Shown: positions 1-6,812, counted from the first letter of the stretch. The stretch is 10,320 nt of DNA from Clostridiales bacterium (GCA_021205375.1 JAJPXR010000184.1:1-10320); one strand, 5' to 3'. Translations and numbers: made by a program. Notes: generated by a model from the sequence alone, not told the origin.

Positions 1-57
1 GCCTCCCCTGAACGGGGAGGAGGGCCGCCGCCTTTAGGCGGTGGCGGAGGGGTTTTT
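1..57. repeat. Palindromic intergenic repeat, copy 1 (short form)
   Basis: The element contains two stem-loops. The first is CCTCCCC / GGGGAGG (2-8 with 14-20) around a 5-nt loop. The second is GCCGCCGCC / GGCGGTGGC (24-32 with 37-45, one G-T wobble) around TTTA, followed by GGAGGGG and five Ts. A second copy lies at 3100-3232, which makes this a dispersed element rather than a gene-specific structure. The T-run follows the hairpin on the + strand, so it could end a rightward transcript entering from the left. It also lies just past the stop of the leftward U32 gene, where the hairpin could protect or end that mRNA, although no T-run follows on that strand. The window edge may cut the element. 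Confidence 0.75.
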
Positions 58-59
58 CA

Positions 60-2156
60 TCACTCCACATCCCGGAAATACAGCCCCCGTGTGAACTGCT
101 CCGGCAGACGGGCCTCGCCGGTCTGGTACTGGCGCATGATTTCGGCGCAGTCCGCGCCCGTCTCGGTGGTGAAGAGCAAACGCGCCCGCCAAAGGCCGCA
201 CCGCTGCCAAAAGTCCTGTTTGTCCGCCAGATAGACCGGGGCGGAGTTCAAAATCTCGTTCCGGCAGCCGTAGGCGTGGACCACTGGGAATCTGGCCCGC
301 CGCCGGTCGGTCAACACCGGGTCGTCGCCGGTTTTCCAGTGGCAGGCGCACTTGCCGTTTTTGCCCCGGATGATGCAGTTTTCCATAATCATCAGGGGCA
401 GCCGCCCATAGACAATTAACTCTGTGTCCAGCGGTTTGTTCAAATCCCGCACCCGCTGGCTTTTCAGCTCGAAGGACAGCACCGCCGAGGCAAGGCCCAG
501 CTCCTGCATTCCGGCCAGCGTCTCGCTGTTGGTGACCCCCAGGCCGAAGTCCCCCCGCGGGGTGAAGCCCAGCTCCTGGGCCAGCATGACCCCCGACCAG
601 GTGGAGGCATAGGCGACGGTCACGCCCCTCTGCCGCAGGTCGGCCAGCAGGGTTTTGGCTCCTTCCCGTTCCCGGTCCCACAGGATGCGGGGCAGGGTGA
701 CGGCGCACTCCCCACCGCTGCGGGTGATTTTCTCAACACAATCCGGGTGGGCGGCGTATTCCTCCATCGGCAGGGCCACGGAACCGGGCCGCAGGGCCAG
801 CAGCTCGTCCGTCAATTGCCCAGCCTGGAGCAGGGAGACGGAGAACCCCGGCTGCTCCTGCCGATTGGGGATGCTCTGAGACGGGGCAAATTTCCCCGTC
901 CGACGGACAGGAGGTTCCGTCCGCGCCCGGTTCAGCTCTTCCAGCGCCTCCCGGCGCAGACCGTTCAGGGCGGAAACGGGCAGAGAAAGCCCCTCTCCCA
1001 CCTGAATCTCGCAGGTTTCGCAAAAATAAGGGGTGCCGCCGGTCTTTGTCAGTTGCCTGTGCAACTGTTCCCCCGTCAGGGGGCGGTTTCGCGCCGGTTC
1101 AGGGGTCGGCCCGGTGACGGTGACAGAGTGTCCCGCCTCGTCGGAGACAGTGACGGCGGCGGGCTGCCCGGCGGCCACCTCTGCCCGAATGTCGATGGGG
1201 ACCCGCGGCTGCTCTTTCCCATAGCGCCGCCGGGCCTCGGCAAATAAATCCTCCGGTGGCGGCGCGTCGTTGTCGTGAACACCGAACATTTTGGGGCCAG
1301 TACGGTCCATAAAATAGCCGTCGGTGAAGCCCTGGCGGGAGAAAGCCCGCTCCAGGGCGGTCAGTTCCTCCGGCGTGGGGTCCCGCCCCTCCCGGATGCA
1401 GGCGGAATAGATGCCCGTAACCACGGCCACGTACTCCGGGCGCTTCATGCGGCCCTCGATTTTGGCGCAGGCCACCCCCATCTCCTCCAGCTCCCGGAGG
1501 TGGGCGGCCAGGCTCATGTCTTTCAAAGAGAGCAGGGGCTTGTCGGCTTTGCCGTTCCATCCATAGTTCAGGCGGCAGGGCTGGGCGCACATGCCCCGGT
1601 TGCCGCTGCGTCCCCCCACCACGGAGGAGAAAAAGCACTGGCCGGAGTAGCACATACACAGCGCCCCGTGGACGAACACCTCCACCTCCACCGGGGAGTG
1701 GGCGCAGATGTAGGCGATCTGGTCCCGGCTCAGTTCCCTGGCCAGCACCACCCGGCTGATGCCCAGCCCGGCGGCGAACTTGGCCCCCTCCAGGTCGTGG
1801 ATGGACATCTGGGTGGAGGCGTGGATGGGCAAATCGGGCGCGGCCCGGCGCACCGCCCGCAGCACCCCCAGGTCCTGCACCAGCACCGCGTCCACGCCGA
1901 TGGCGCTGGCATAGGCCGCCAGCTCTGCCGCCCGTGGCAGTTCCCGGTCATAGAGCAGGGTGTTCAGCGTCAGGTAGACCTTCGCCCCCCGCAGGTGGCA
2001 GTAGTCCACCGCCTCCCGCAGGGTTTCCCGGTCAAAGTTGGCGGCGTTCCGCCGGGCGTTGAAGTCTCCCGCGCCCAGATAGACCGCATCCGCGCCGGAC
2101 TGCACCGCCGCCCGGACCGCCTCCGGCGACCCCGCAGGGGCCAACAGCTCCATCAT
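60..2156 (-). CDS. U32-family peptidase-like protein, long RlhA-like (DUF3656-type) form
   Basis: The product is 698 aa. It opens with the U32 hallmark LLAPAGSPEAVRAAVQSGAD (4-23). It carries the U32 signature EVFVHGALCMCYSGQCFFS (159-177) followed by GNRGMCAQPCR (185-195). C167, C174, C190 and C230 have nearly the spacing of the [4Fe-4S] ligands described for the U32 protein UbiU. The C-terminal half (about 436-645) is a second U32-like module with GRLPLMIMENC (584-594) and C603, C605 and C631. Length and layout match the E. coli RlhA (YdcP) type, which is needed for hydroxylation of a 23S rRNA cytidine. Other U32 proteins act in tRNA hydroxylation (TrhP/YegQ) or ubiquinone hydroxylation (UbiU/V), so an RNA-modifying role is likelier than proteolysis. 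The exact substrate is inference. The start is the first of two ATGs (2156 or 2153), 4 nt past the zapA stop, with only a weak AGGG upstream, so translational coupling to zapA is likely. Confidence 0.93.
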   Translation of the reverse strand: MMELLAPAGSPEAVRAAVQSGADAVYLGAGDFNARRNAANFDRETLREAVDYCHLRGAKVYLTLNTLLYDRELPRAAELAAYASAIGVDAVLVQDLGVLRAVRRAAPDLPIHASTQMSIHDLEGAKFAAGLGISRVVLARELSRDQIAYICAHSPVEVEVFVHGALCMCYSGQCFFSSVVGGRSGNRGMCAQPCRLNYGWNGKADKPLLSLKDMSLAAHLRELEEMGVACAKIEGRMKRPEYVAVVTGIYSACIREGRDPTPEELTALERAFSRQGFTDGYFMDRTGPKMFGVHDNDAPPPEDLFAEARRRYGKEQPRVPIDIRAEVAAGQPAAVTVSDEAGHSVTVTGPTPEPARNRPLTGEQLHRQLTKTGGTPYFCETCEIQVGEGLSLPVSALNGLRREALEELNRARTEPPVRRTGKFAPSQSIPNRQEQPGFSVSLLQAGQLTDELLALRPGSVALPMEEYAAHPDCVEKITRSGGECAVTLPRILWDREREGAKTLLADLRQRGVTVAYASTWSGVMLAQELGFTPRGDFGLGVTNSETLAGMQELGLASAVLSFELKSQRVRDLNKPLDTELIVYGRLPLMIMENCIIRGKNGKCACHWKTGDDPVLTDRRRARFPVVHAYGCRNEILNSAPVYLADKQDFWQRCGLWRARLLFTTETGADCAEIMRQYQTGEARLPEQFTRGLYFRDVE

Positions 2157-2160
2157 ACGG

Positions 2161-2475
2161 TCACTTGCCCTGGCTCAGCCGGAAGTTCTCCTGCTTCAGC
2201 TCGGAAATTTCCCGCTTCAAACTGGCGCTCTCGTCCAGGGCCTCTTTGAGCTGGCGGCGCAGGTTCTCCCCGGCCTCCCGCTCCCTGAAATAGCTGTCGG
2301 CGATGTTCATCGCCGCCATGGTCGCCGCGTCCACGGCGGAGGACCGGGCCACCTTCTCCGCCTGGGCGATCTGCTGACCTACATACTCCGCAATTTGCTC
2401 GATATACCCGCTGTTTTCATCGGCGGTCAGGAGGTAATTCCGCCCGGCGATGTTGACTTTGATCTTCTCTTTCAT
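2161..2475 (-). CDS. zapA: Cell division protein ZapA
   Basis: The product is 104 aa, the usual size for ZapA, a small cytoplasmic protein that binds and bundles FtsZ at the division ring. The N-terminal part (MKEKIKVNIAGRNYLL, then SGYIEQIAEYVGQQI) is the ZapA globular domain. Residues about 65-102 are rich in charged and Leu heptads (LRRQLKEALDESASLKREI and onward) and would form the coiled coil used for dimerisation. The ATG at 2475 is chosen because AAGGGAG lies 5 nt upstream, it begins the conserved domain, and a candidate promoter lies just upstream. Extending the frame further would run through the divergent thioesterase gene. The U32 gene follows after 4 nt, a pairing I recall from other Clostridia, so the two are probably co-transcribed. 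Confidence 0.9.
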   Translation of the reverse strand: MKEKIKVNIAGRNYLLTADENSGYIEQIAEYVGQQIAQAEKVARSSAVDAATMAAMNIADSYFREREAGENLRRQLKEALDESASLKREISELKQENFRLSQGK

Positions 2476-2519
2476 TGCAGCTCCCTTCCGCACAGTGCCA
2501 TACAAGGATAGATAAGAAA

Positions 2520-2548
2520 AGTATAACACAAATTCCCGGCCCTGGGAA
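2520..2548 (-). promoter_or_regulatory. Candidate sigma70-type promoter for zapA-U32
   Basis: On the minus strand there is a -35 TTCCCA (2548-2543, 4 of 6 consensus bases) and a -10 TATACT (2525-2520, 5 of 6), separated by exactly 17 bp. It lies 45 nt upstream of the zapA start. The -35 is one arm of the inverted repeat TTCCC-N6-GGGAA (2533-2548), which could be a regulator site or chance. It is divergent from the thioesterase promoter. Confidence 0.6.
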
Positions 2549-2584
2549 CGAAAATCTTTTACCACGGCCAGAAAACTTCGCCGG

Positions 2585-2613
2585 TTGCAAATCGCCGCCG
2601 GGTCGGGTATACT
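2585..2613 (+). promoter_or_regulatory. Candidate sigma70-type promoter for the thioesterase
   Basis: There is a -35 TTGCAA (2585-2590) and a -10 TATACT (2608-2613) with an exact 17-bp spacer. Predicted transcription begins near 2620, giving a leader of about 33 nt that contains the GGAGGG ribosome binding site (2641-2646). Position, spacing and AT contrast with the GC-rich surroundings support it. The -10 hexamer is the same as in the divergent zapA promoter. Confidence 0.65.
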
Positions 2614-2652
2614 GTTGGGGAACCATTTGACCGCGTTTCCGGAGGGATACCC

Positions 2653-3042
2653 ATGACAGAGGAAGAAGCCCATCTCATTCAACAGAACCAGTTTATCCAG
2701 CTCTGCGGCATCCAACTGCTGGAGGACCCGGAGGGCAGCTATTACGCCCAGGCCCAGGTCACGCCCCAGGTCCACAACCCCTACGGCATCGTCCACGGGG
2801 GCCTGCTGTACACCATGGCGGACATGGTCTCCGGCGCCACCGCCCGGAAGCACGGCAAGCACCCCGTCACCCTGGACAGCGATTTTCACTTTTTGCGCAA
2901 CGTGGCCTCCGGCACCCTCACCGCCAGGGCGGAGCCGGTGCGCATGGGCGGCAGCGTGGCCGTCCTCCGGGCCAGGGTCTGCTGCGGGGACGAGCTGCTG
3001 GCGGAGGGAACGTTTACCTTTTTCTACCGCCGGGAGAATTGA
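2653..3042 (+). CDS. PaaI-type hotdog-fold thioesterase
   Basis: The product is 129 aa, typical of a single hotdog domain of the PaaI/YdiI type, which hydrolyses acyl-CoA or aryl-CoA thioesters in the cytoplasm as a homo-oligomer. The active-site segment NPYGIVHGGLLYTMADMVSG (42-61) has the conserved Asn42, the HGG turn (48-50) and the acidic residue at D57 expected in PaaI enzymes. The later strand pattern VTLDSDFHFLRNV is also family-like. The ATG at 2653 has GGAGGG 6 nt upstream and a good promoter. No CoA ligase or phenylacetate genes are in the window, so the substrate is unknown. It appears monocistronic: 256 bp of repeat-bearing spacer separates it from the TetR gene, which could regulate it, though nothing shows this directly. 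Confidence 0.88.
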   Translation: MTEEEAHLIQQNQFIQLCGIQLLEDPEGSYYAQAQVTPQVHNPYGIVHGGLLYTMADMVSGATARKHGKHPVTLDSDFHFLRNVASGTLTARAEPVRMGGSVAVLRARVCCGDELLAEGTFTFFYRREN

Positions 3043-3099
3043 CAAAACAATATCGACCTCGAAAAAATGCTGACCAAAAAGCAAGCATTATCCCCTCTT

Positions 3100-3232
3100 G
3101 CCTCCCCTGTGAAGCGCTGGCCGAATGGCCGATTCCTCTTTAGCGCAAATGCAGGGAGCTATGGCCCTTTTGGGCCATGAGAGTCGCAAAGGGGAGGAGA
3201 GCCACCGCCTTTAGGCGGTGGCGGAGGGGTTT
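3100..3232. repeat. Palindromic intergenic repeat, copy 2 (long form with 83-nt apical insert)
   Basis: The element has the same frame as the copy at 1-57. GCCTCCCC (3100-3107) pairs with GGGGAGG (3191-3197). The perfect 9-bp hairpin GCCACCGCC-TTTA-GGCGGTGGC (3201-3222) and GGAGGGGTTT follow. Where copy 1 has a 5-nt loop, this copy has 83 nt (3108-3190), itself structured: GGCC-GAAT-GGCC (3119-3130) inside a GCGCT/AGCGC pair (3114-3118 with 3142-3146), and a perfect hairpin ATGGCCC-TTTT-GGGCCAT (3161-3178). It has no coding potential of its own. It is likely a dispersed, non-autonomous repeat of this genome. It could also end or stabilise the thioesterase transcript. Confidence 0.75.
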
Positions 3233-3257
3233 CTGGTACACGGCCGAAAACCCGTTC

Positions 3258-3281
3258 ATTGCAAATTGCACATTGCACATT
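3258..3281 (+). repeat. Heptad tandem repeat (ATTGCAM) upstream of tetR
   Basis: Three consecutive 7-nt units ATTGCAA, ATTGCAC, ATTGCAC are followed by a partial ATT and run straight into the GAGGAGG ribosome binding site of the TetR gene (3284-3290). An 18-nt stretch (3264-3281) recurs exactly on the other strand at 6756-6773. The AT-rich composition stands out from the surroundings. It could be a binding array or part of a dispersed repeat. Confidence 0.7.
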
Positions 3282-3298
3282 ATGAGGAGGGAATCCCC

Positions 3299-3907
3299 AT
3301 GGGAAAAGCCCAGGAAAACAAACAGAATAAGCTGCAACGCCTGATGGACGCCACCTTTGTGCTGTTTTCCAACCGGGGGATGGCGCGGACCTCCATTTCG
3401 GACATCACCGCCGCCGCGGGCATCGCCAAGGGGACCTTTTACCTCTATTTTAAGGACAAGGACGACATCCGGGACGCGCTGGTGTCCCAGATGACCCAGC
3501 GGCTCTTCCGGGAGGCCGTAAAGGGCCAGGAGGAATCGGACCGGCCCTTTGCGGATAAGCTCATCCACATTTTGGACAGTATGCTGAACCAACTGCAAAA
3601 CAGCCCCCTGCTGCTGCGGTTCCTCCGCAAAAACCTGAGCTGGAGTACCCTGCGCAGCGCCCTGCGGCACGCCGCCTCTCAGCGGGGCCAGAGCTATATG
3701 GATGAGTTTTACCGGCTGACCGCCAACGACCCCAGCCAGTGGGAGGCCCCCCAGGTGATGATCTTCACCATCATCGAGCTGGTGGGCAGCACCTGCTACA
3801 GCGTTGTGGCGGAGCATGACCCGGTGGACCTGGCCACCTACAAGCCCTATCTCTACCGGACCATCCGCAGCATCGTCCAGAGCCACCAGCAGCAGCCGGA
3901 GGGTTAG
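3299..3907 (+). CDS. TetR/AcrR-family transcriptional regulator
   Basis: The product is 202 aa, the usual size for a TetR one-component repressor that binds DNA as a dimer and is released by a small ligand. The N-terminal helix-turn-helix is clear: QRLMDATFVLFSNRGMARTS (13-32), then DITAAAGIAKGTFYLYFKDK (35-54), with recognition helix GTFYLYF and the following DDIRDAL. The C-terminal ligand domain (about 65-200) gives no specific subfamily match that I can name. The ATG at 3299 is chosen because GAGGAGG lies 8 nt upstream; the longer open frame upstream would run through the repeats. It lies 138 nt before larB on the same strand. Likely targets are itself, the upstream thioesterase or larB-recQ, but no clear palindromic operator identifies one. 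Confidence 0.9.
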   Translation: MGKAQENKQNKLQRLMDATFVLFSNRGMARTSISDITAAAGIAKGTFYLYFKDKDDIRDALVSQMTQRLFREAVKGQEESDRPFADKLIHILDSMLNQLQNSPLLLRFLRKNLSWSTLRSALRHAASQRGQSYMDEFYRLTANDPSQWEAPQVMIFTIIELVGSTCYSVVAEHDPVDLATYKPYLYRTIRSIVQSHQQQPEG

Positions 3908-4045
3908 GGAACACGTTGCTGTATTTCCTCGTGGTATTTTTTGTATTTTATCCACCTGACTGTAGGAGTGGCCCGCGGCCGCCCGAAAAACTGCATTTTT
4001 CTTTGTCTCCCCGCCCAGCTCAGGCGGCGGAAAGGAGCTGTTTTT

Positions 4046-4810
4046 ATGTCGGAAAAACAAGACCTGCTGACCCTGCTGCGCCGGGTGGAGTCCGGCGCGT
4101 GCAGCCCGGAGGACGCCCTTCTGCGGCTGAAACAGGCCCCCTTTGAGGATCTGGGATACGCTAAGGTGGACCACCACCGGGCCTTGCGCCAGGGGGCGGC
4201 GGAGGTCATCTACGGCAAATCCAAGACGCCGGAGCAGATTTTGGGCATCGCGTCCTCTATGGCCGCCAACGGCACCCACAACATCCTCATCACCCGGATG
4301 AGCGAGGAGGCCGCCCGGCTGGTGGAGCAGCAACTGCCCCTGGACTACCACCCCATCCCTCAGCTTGGCGTCGCCAACCCCGGTCCCCACCCCTCGGTGG
4401 GCAACATCGTGGTGGCCGCCGCCGGCACCAGCGACCTCTATGTGGCGGAGGAAGCCGCCCTGACCGCCGAGACCCTGGGCAACCATGTGGTCCGGCTGTA
4501 CGACGTGGGGGTCTCCGGCCTCCACCGGACACTGGCCCACCTGGACGAGCTGATGGAGGCCCGGGTGGTCATCGCTGTGGCCGGGATGGAGGGGGCGCTG
4601 GCCTCCGTGCTGGGCGGTCTGGTGGACTGCCCGGTTCTCGCCGTCCCCACCAGCGTGGGCTATGGGGCCAGCTTCGGCGGGCTGTCCGCCCTGCTGAGTA
4701 TGCTCAACTCCTGCGCCTCCGGCGTCAGCGTGGTCAACATCGACAACGGCTTCGGCGCGGGATATCAGGCCAGTCTCATCAACCAGATGGAAAGCCCCAA
4801 AGAGCCGTGA
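4046..4810 (+). CDS. larB: LarB, nickel-pincer cofactor biosynthesis carboxylase/hydrolase
   Basis: The product is 254 aa, close to characterised LarB. The enzyme carboxylates the pyridinium ring of nicotinic acid adenine dinucleotide and hydrolyses it to the biscarboxylated mononucleotide, the first step toward the nickel-pincer nucleotide of lactate racemase and related LarA enzymes. Seen here: an N-terminal DHHRALRQGAAEVIYGKSK (42-60); a PurE-like core with VVAAAGTSD (122-130), AVAGMEGALASVLGG (177-191) and PTSVGYGASFGG (201-212); and the hallmark NIDNGFGAGYQASLINQ (231-247). C223 matches the position of the Cys that forms the cysteinyl-pyridine intermediate in Lactiplantibacillus LarB. 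The ATG at 4046 has AAAGGAG 8 nt upstream; the in-frame extension upstream lacks family similarity. Its last codons overlap recQ. No larA, larC or larE is in the window. Confidence 0.92.
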   Translation: MSEKQDLLTLLRRVESGACSPEDALLRLKQAPFEDLGYAKVDHHRALRQGAAEVIYGKSKTPEQILGIASSMAANGTHNILITRMSEEAARLVEQQLPLDYHPIPQLGVANPGPHPSVGNIVVAAAGTSDLYVAEEAALTAETLGNHVVRLYDVGVSGLHRTLAHLDELMEARVVIAVAGMEGALASVLGGLVDCPVLAVPTSVGYGASFGGLSALLSMLNSCASGVSVVNIDNGFGAGYQASLINQMESPKEP

Positions 4811-6642
4811 ATCAGCAAAAACCGCTGGAACTGCTGCGGGACTACTTCGGCCACGACTCGTTCCGCCCCAGCCAGGAGGAAGCCATTGACTGTCTGCTGG
4901 CCGGACAGGACCTGCTGGCGGTCATGCCCACCGGTGCGGGGAAGAGCGTCTGCTATCAAATTCCCGCGCTGATGGCGGAGGGGGTCACGCTGGTCATCTC
5001 TCCGCTTGTCTCGTTGATGAAGGACCAGGTCACCGCTCTGGTGCAAAACGGTATCCCTGCCGCCTATTTCAACAGCCTTCTGACCTCCGCGCAGCAGGCC
5101 GAGGCCCTGCGCCGGGGCGCGGAAGGGCGCTACAAGCTCATCTATGTGGCCCCGGAGCGGCTGACCTCCCCGGCCTTCCTCCGTTTCTGCCAGACCGTCC
5201 CCATCGCCATGGTCACGGTGGACGAGGCCCACTGCGTCTCCCAGTGGGGGCATGACTTTCGCCCCAGCTATCTGGAGATCGCCGGATTCATCGACCAGCT
5301 TCCCTGCCGTCCAGTGGTCTCGGCCTTCACCGCCACCGCCACCCAACGGGTCCGCCGGGACATCATGAAGCTGTTGAAGCTGCAACAGCCCCACCAAATC
5401 GTCACCAGCTTTGACCGGAAAAACCTCTATTTTGAAGTCCGCAAGCCCAAGGACAAGAACGCCGCCCTGCTGGAGCTGGTGCGCAAACGTTCCGGGGACT
5501 GCGGCATCGTCTACTGCCAGACCCGCAAGGCGGTGGAGGCGGTGTGTGAGCTGCTCCAACAGCACGCCATCCCCGCCACCCGCTACCACGCGGGACTGAC
5601 CAAGGAGGAGCGGCTGCAAAACCAGGAAGATTTTCTCTTTGACCGCAAGCCGGTGATGGTGGCCACCAACGCCTTCGGCATGGGCATTGACAAATCCAAC
5701 GTCAGCTATGTCATCCACTACAACATGCCCGCCAGCCTGGAAAACTACTACCAGGAGGCGGGTCGGGCCGGGCGGGACGGCAGCGCCGCCGACTGTATCC
5801 TGCTCTACAGCCCCCGGGACGTGGGCACCGCCCGGTTCCTCATCCAACAAAACGAGCCGGTGGCGGAGTCCCCGGAGCAAGCGGAGACGCTGCGCCAGCG
5901 GCAGCTTCACCGGCTGGGCCAGATGGAGGACTACTGCACCCAGGCGGGGTGTCTGCGCCGTTTCCTGCTGGAGTACTTCGGGGAAAAATCTCCCGCTCCC
6001 TGCGGAAACTGCTCCGGCTGTCTGGCCGGGTGGGAGGACGTGGACATCACCAAGGAGGCCCAAAAGCTGCTCTCCTGCGTTCGCCGGGTGGAGCTGGCGG
6101 GCTACCAGCCCACGAAAGAGCTGGTGTTTCAGATTTTGCGGGGGGAGAAAAGCGAATCCCTCACCCTGCTCCAGTTGGACCGGCTCTCCACCTTCGGCAT
6201 TTTGGATAAAGGCGAATCCAACCGGCTGGAGGCAGTGACCCAGCGGCTGCTGGACCGGGGATTGCTCCAACAGAGCGGGACCGTCTGCCCCATTCTCGCC
6301 GCGACTGACCGGGCCAAACCCCTGCTGGCCGGGCGGCAGACCCTGACCCTCAAGCAAAAACGGCCCAAGCCCCGGAAAACCACCCGTCCCGTCTCCGACG
6401 CCGGGGTGGATACTGCTCTGTTCGACCAGCTCCGGGAGGTTCGAAAAAAGCTGGCAAACCGGGCGGGGGTCCCGGCCTTTGTGGTGTTCTCCGACGCAAC
6501 GCTGCGGGACATGTGCCAAAAGCTGCCCACTACCCGGAAAGAATTTTTGTCCATCTCCGGCGTCAGCAACGTGAAGTGCCAGCGATACGCGGAGGATTTC
6601 CTGCCGGTGATCCGGCAATACCGGGACGGAATGGGCCGCTGA
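4807..6642 (+). CDS. recQ: ATP-dependent DNA helicase RecQ
   Basis: The product is 611 aa, full length for bacterial RecQ, a 3'-5' helicase in recombination and fork repair. Domains in order: motif 0 FRPSQEEAI (19-27); Walker A MPTGAGKS (40-47); DEAH (139-142) with the aromatic-rich loop QWGHDFRPSY (146-155); helicase C-terminal domain with ATNAFGMGID (286-295) and YYQEAGRAGRDG (314-325, arginine finger region); zinc cysteines C382, C399, C402 and C405, spaced 17-3-3 as in E. coli RecQ; a winged-helix (RQC) region about 410-510; and a single HRDC domain about 533-611. The start is GTG at 4807, whose GTGA overlaps the larB stop (TGA 4808-4810). Only a weak GGAAAG precedes it, so translation is probably coupled to larB. 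No clear terminator hairpin follows the gene. Confidence 0.95.
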   Translation: MNQQKPLELLRDYFGHDSFRPSQEEAIDCLLAGQDLLAVMPTGAGKSVCYQIPALMAEGVTLVISPLVSLMKDQVTALVQNGIPAAYFNSLLTSAQQAEALRRGAEGRYKLIYVAPERLTSPAFLRFCQTVPIAMVTVDEAHCVSQWGHDFRPSYLEIAGFIDQLPCRPVVSAFTATATQRVRRDIMKLLKLQQPHQIVTSFDRKNLYFEVRKPKDKNAALLELVRKRSGDCGIVYCQTRKAVEAVCELLQQHAIPATRYHAGLTKEERLQNQEDFLFDRKPVMVATNAFGMGIDKSNVSYVIHYNMPASLENYYQEAGRAGRDGSAADCILLYSPRDVGTARFLIQQNEPVAESPEQAETLRQRQLHRLGQMEDYCTQAGCLRRFLLEYFGEKSPAPCGNCSGCLAGWEDVDITKEAQKLLSCVRRVELAGYQPTKELVFQILRGEKSESLTLLQLDRLSTFGILDKGESNRLEAVTQRLLDRGLLQQSGTVCPILAATDRAKPLLAGRQTLTLKQKRPKPRKTTRPVSDAGVDTALFDQLREVRKKLANRAGVPAFVVFSDATLRDMCQKLPTTRKEFLSISGVSNVKCQRYAEDFLPVIRQYRDGMGR

Positions 6643-6675
6643 GCATAAAATGGGCAATTTGTTCACGTTTCGCTC

Positions 6676-6704
6676 TTGCATAGGGAGGACATTTGTGGTA
6701 TTTT
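6676..6704 (+). promoter_or_regulatory. Candidate promoter for the FAD oxidoreductase gene
   Basis: TTGCAT (6676-6681) and TATTTT (6699-6704) are separated by 17 bp in an AT-rich patch after recQ. Each box matches the consensus at 4 or 5 positions. Transcription would begin near 6711 and give a leader of about 145 nt containing the heptad repeat and the alternative hairpins. Nearby AT-rich text (TAATATA) offers other -10 choices. Confidence 0.45.
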
Positions 6705-6741
6705 AATATATGTGTGTCCCCTTTGTGCGGCATTGCCGCGG

Positions 6742-6773
6742 AATTAGCAATTAGCAATGTGCAATGTGCAATT
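6742..6773 (-). repeat. Heptad tandem repeat (ATTGCAC/ATTGCTA), inverted copy
   Basis: On the minus strand this reads as ATTGCAC twice, then ATTGCTA twice, then ATT. The 18 nt at 6756-6773 are the exact reverse complement of 3264-3281, so the two copies face each other across tetR-larB-recQ. The array sits inside an outer inverted repeat, TCCCCTTT (6717-6724) with AAAGGGGA (6781-6788), next to a small hairpin GCGGC-ATT-GCCGC (6728-6740). If transcribed, all of this lies in the leader of the FAD oxidoreductase gene. Confidence 0.7.
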
Positions 6774-6812
6774 ACGGTAAAAAGGGGATAAGAACAGCAT
6801 AAAACATGACAC

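Noticed and set aside
60..2156. Calling the U32 gene a collagenase or secreted protease
   Set aside because: There is no signal peptide. The Cys set and long form fit RNA-modification members of U32, and the peptidase label is historical for this subgroup.
1275..2249. 324-codon plus-strand open frame opposite the U32 gene and the zapA end
   Set aside because: It spans the junction of two well-supported minus-strand genes and has no family motif or ribosome site.
3039..3068. Perfect TTGACA (3039-3044) with a possible -10 AAAAAT (3063-3068)
   Set aside because: The TTGACA overlaps the thioesterase stop codon, the spacer is 18 bp and the -10 is poor. It could start a transcript through the repeats into tetR, but the support is too thin.
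3066..3089. AATGCT/AGCATT hairpin that, on the minus strand, is followed by a T-run
   Set aside because: The stem is only 6 bp with a 12-nt loop, and no leftward gene lies to its right that would need a terminator.
3912..3942. Possible terminator after tetR (CACG/CGTG and then six Ts)
   Set aside because: A 4-bp stem is too weak to call. The T-rich patch may instead belong to a larB promoter, but no properly spaced -35/-10 pair was found there.
3975..3982. GCGGCCGC palindrome before larB
   Set aside because: An 8-bp palindrome of pure G and C is expected by chance in this composition and nothing else marks it as an operator.
3140..4540. Long minus-strand open frame opposite tetR and larB
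   Set aside because: It lacks a ribosome site and any recognisable motif, its composition is that of the antisense of GC-rich codons, and both genes on the other strand are firmly identified.
4765..6681. 638-codon minus-strand open frame opposite recQ
   Set aside because: It is a shadow of recQ created by third-position GC bias; the product is Gly/Leu/Gln/His-rich low-complexity sequence with no domain.
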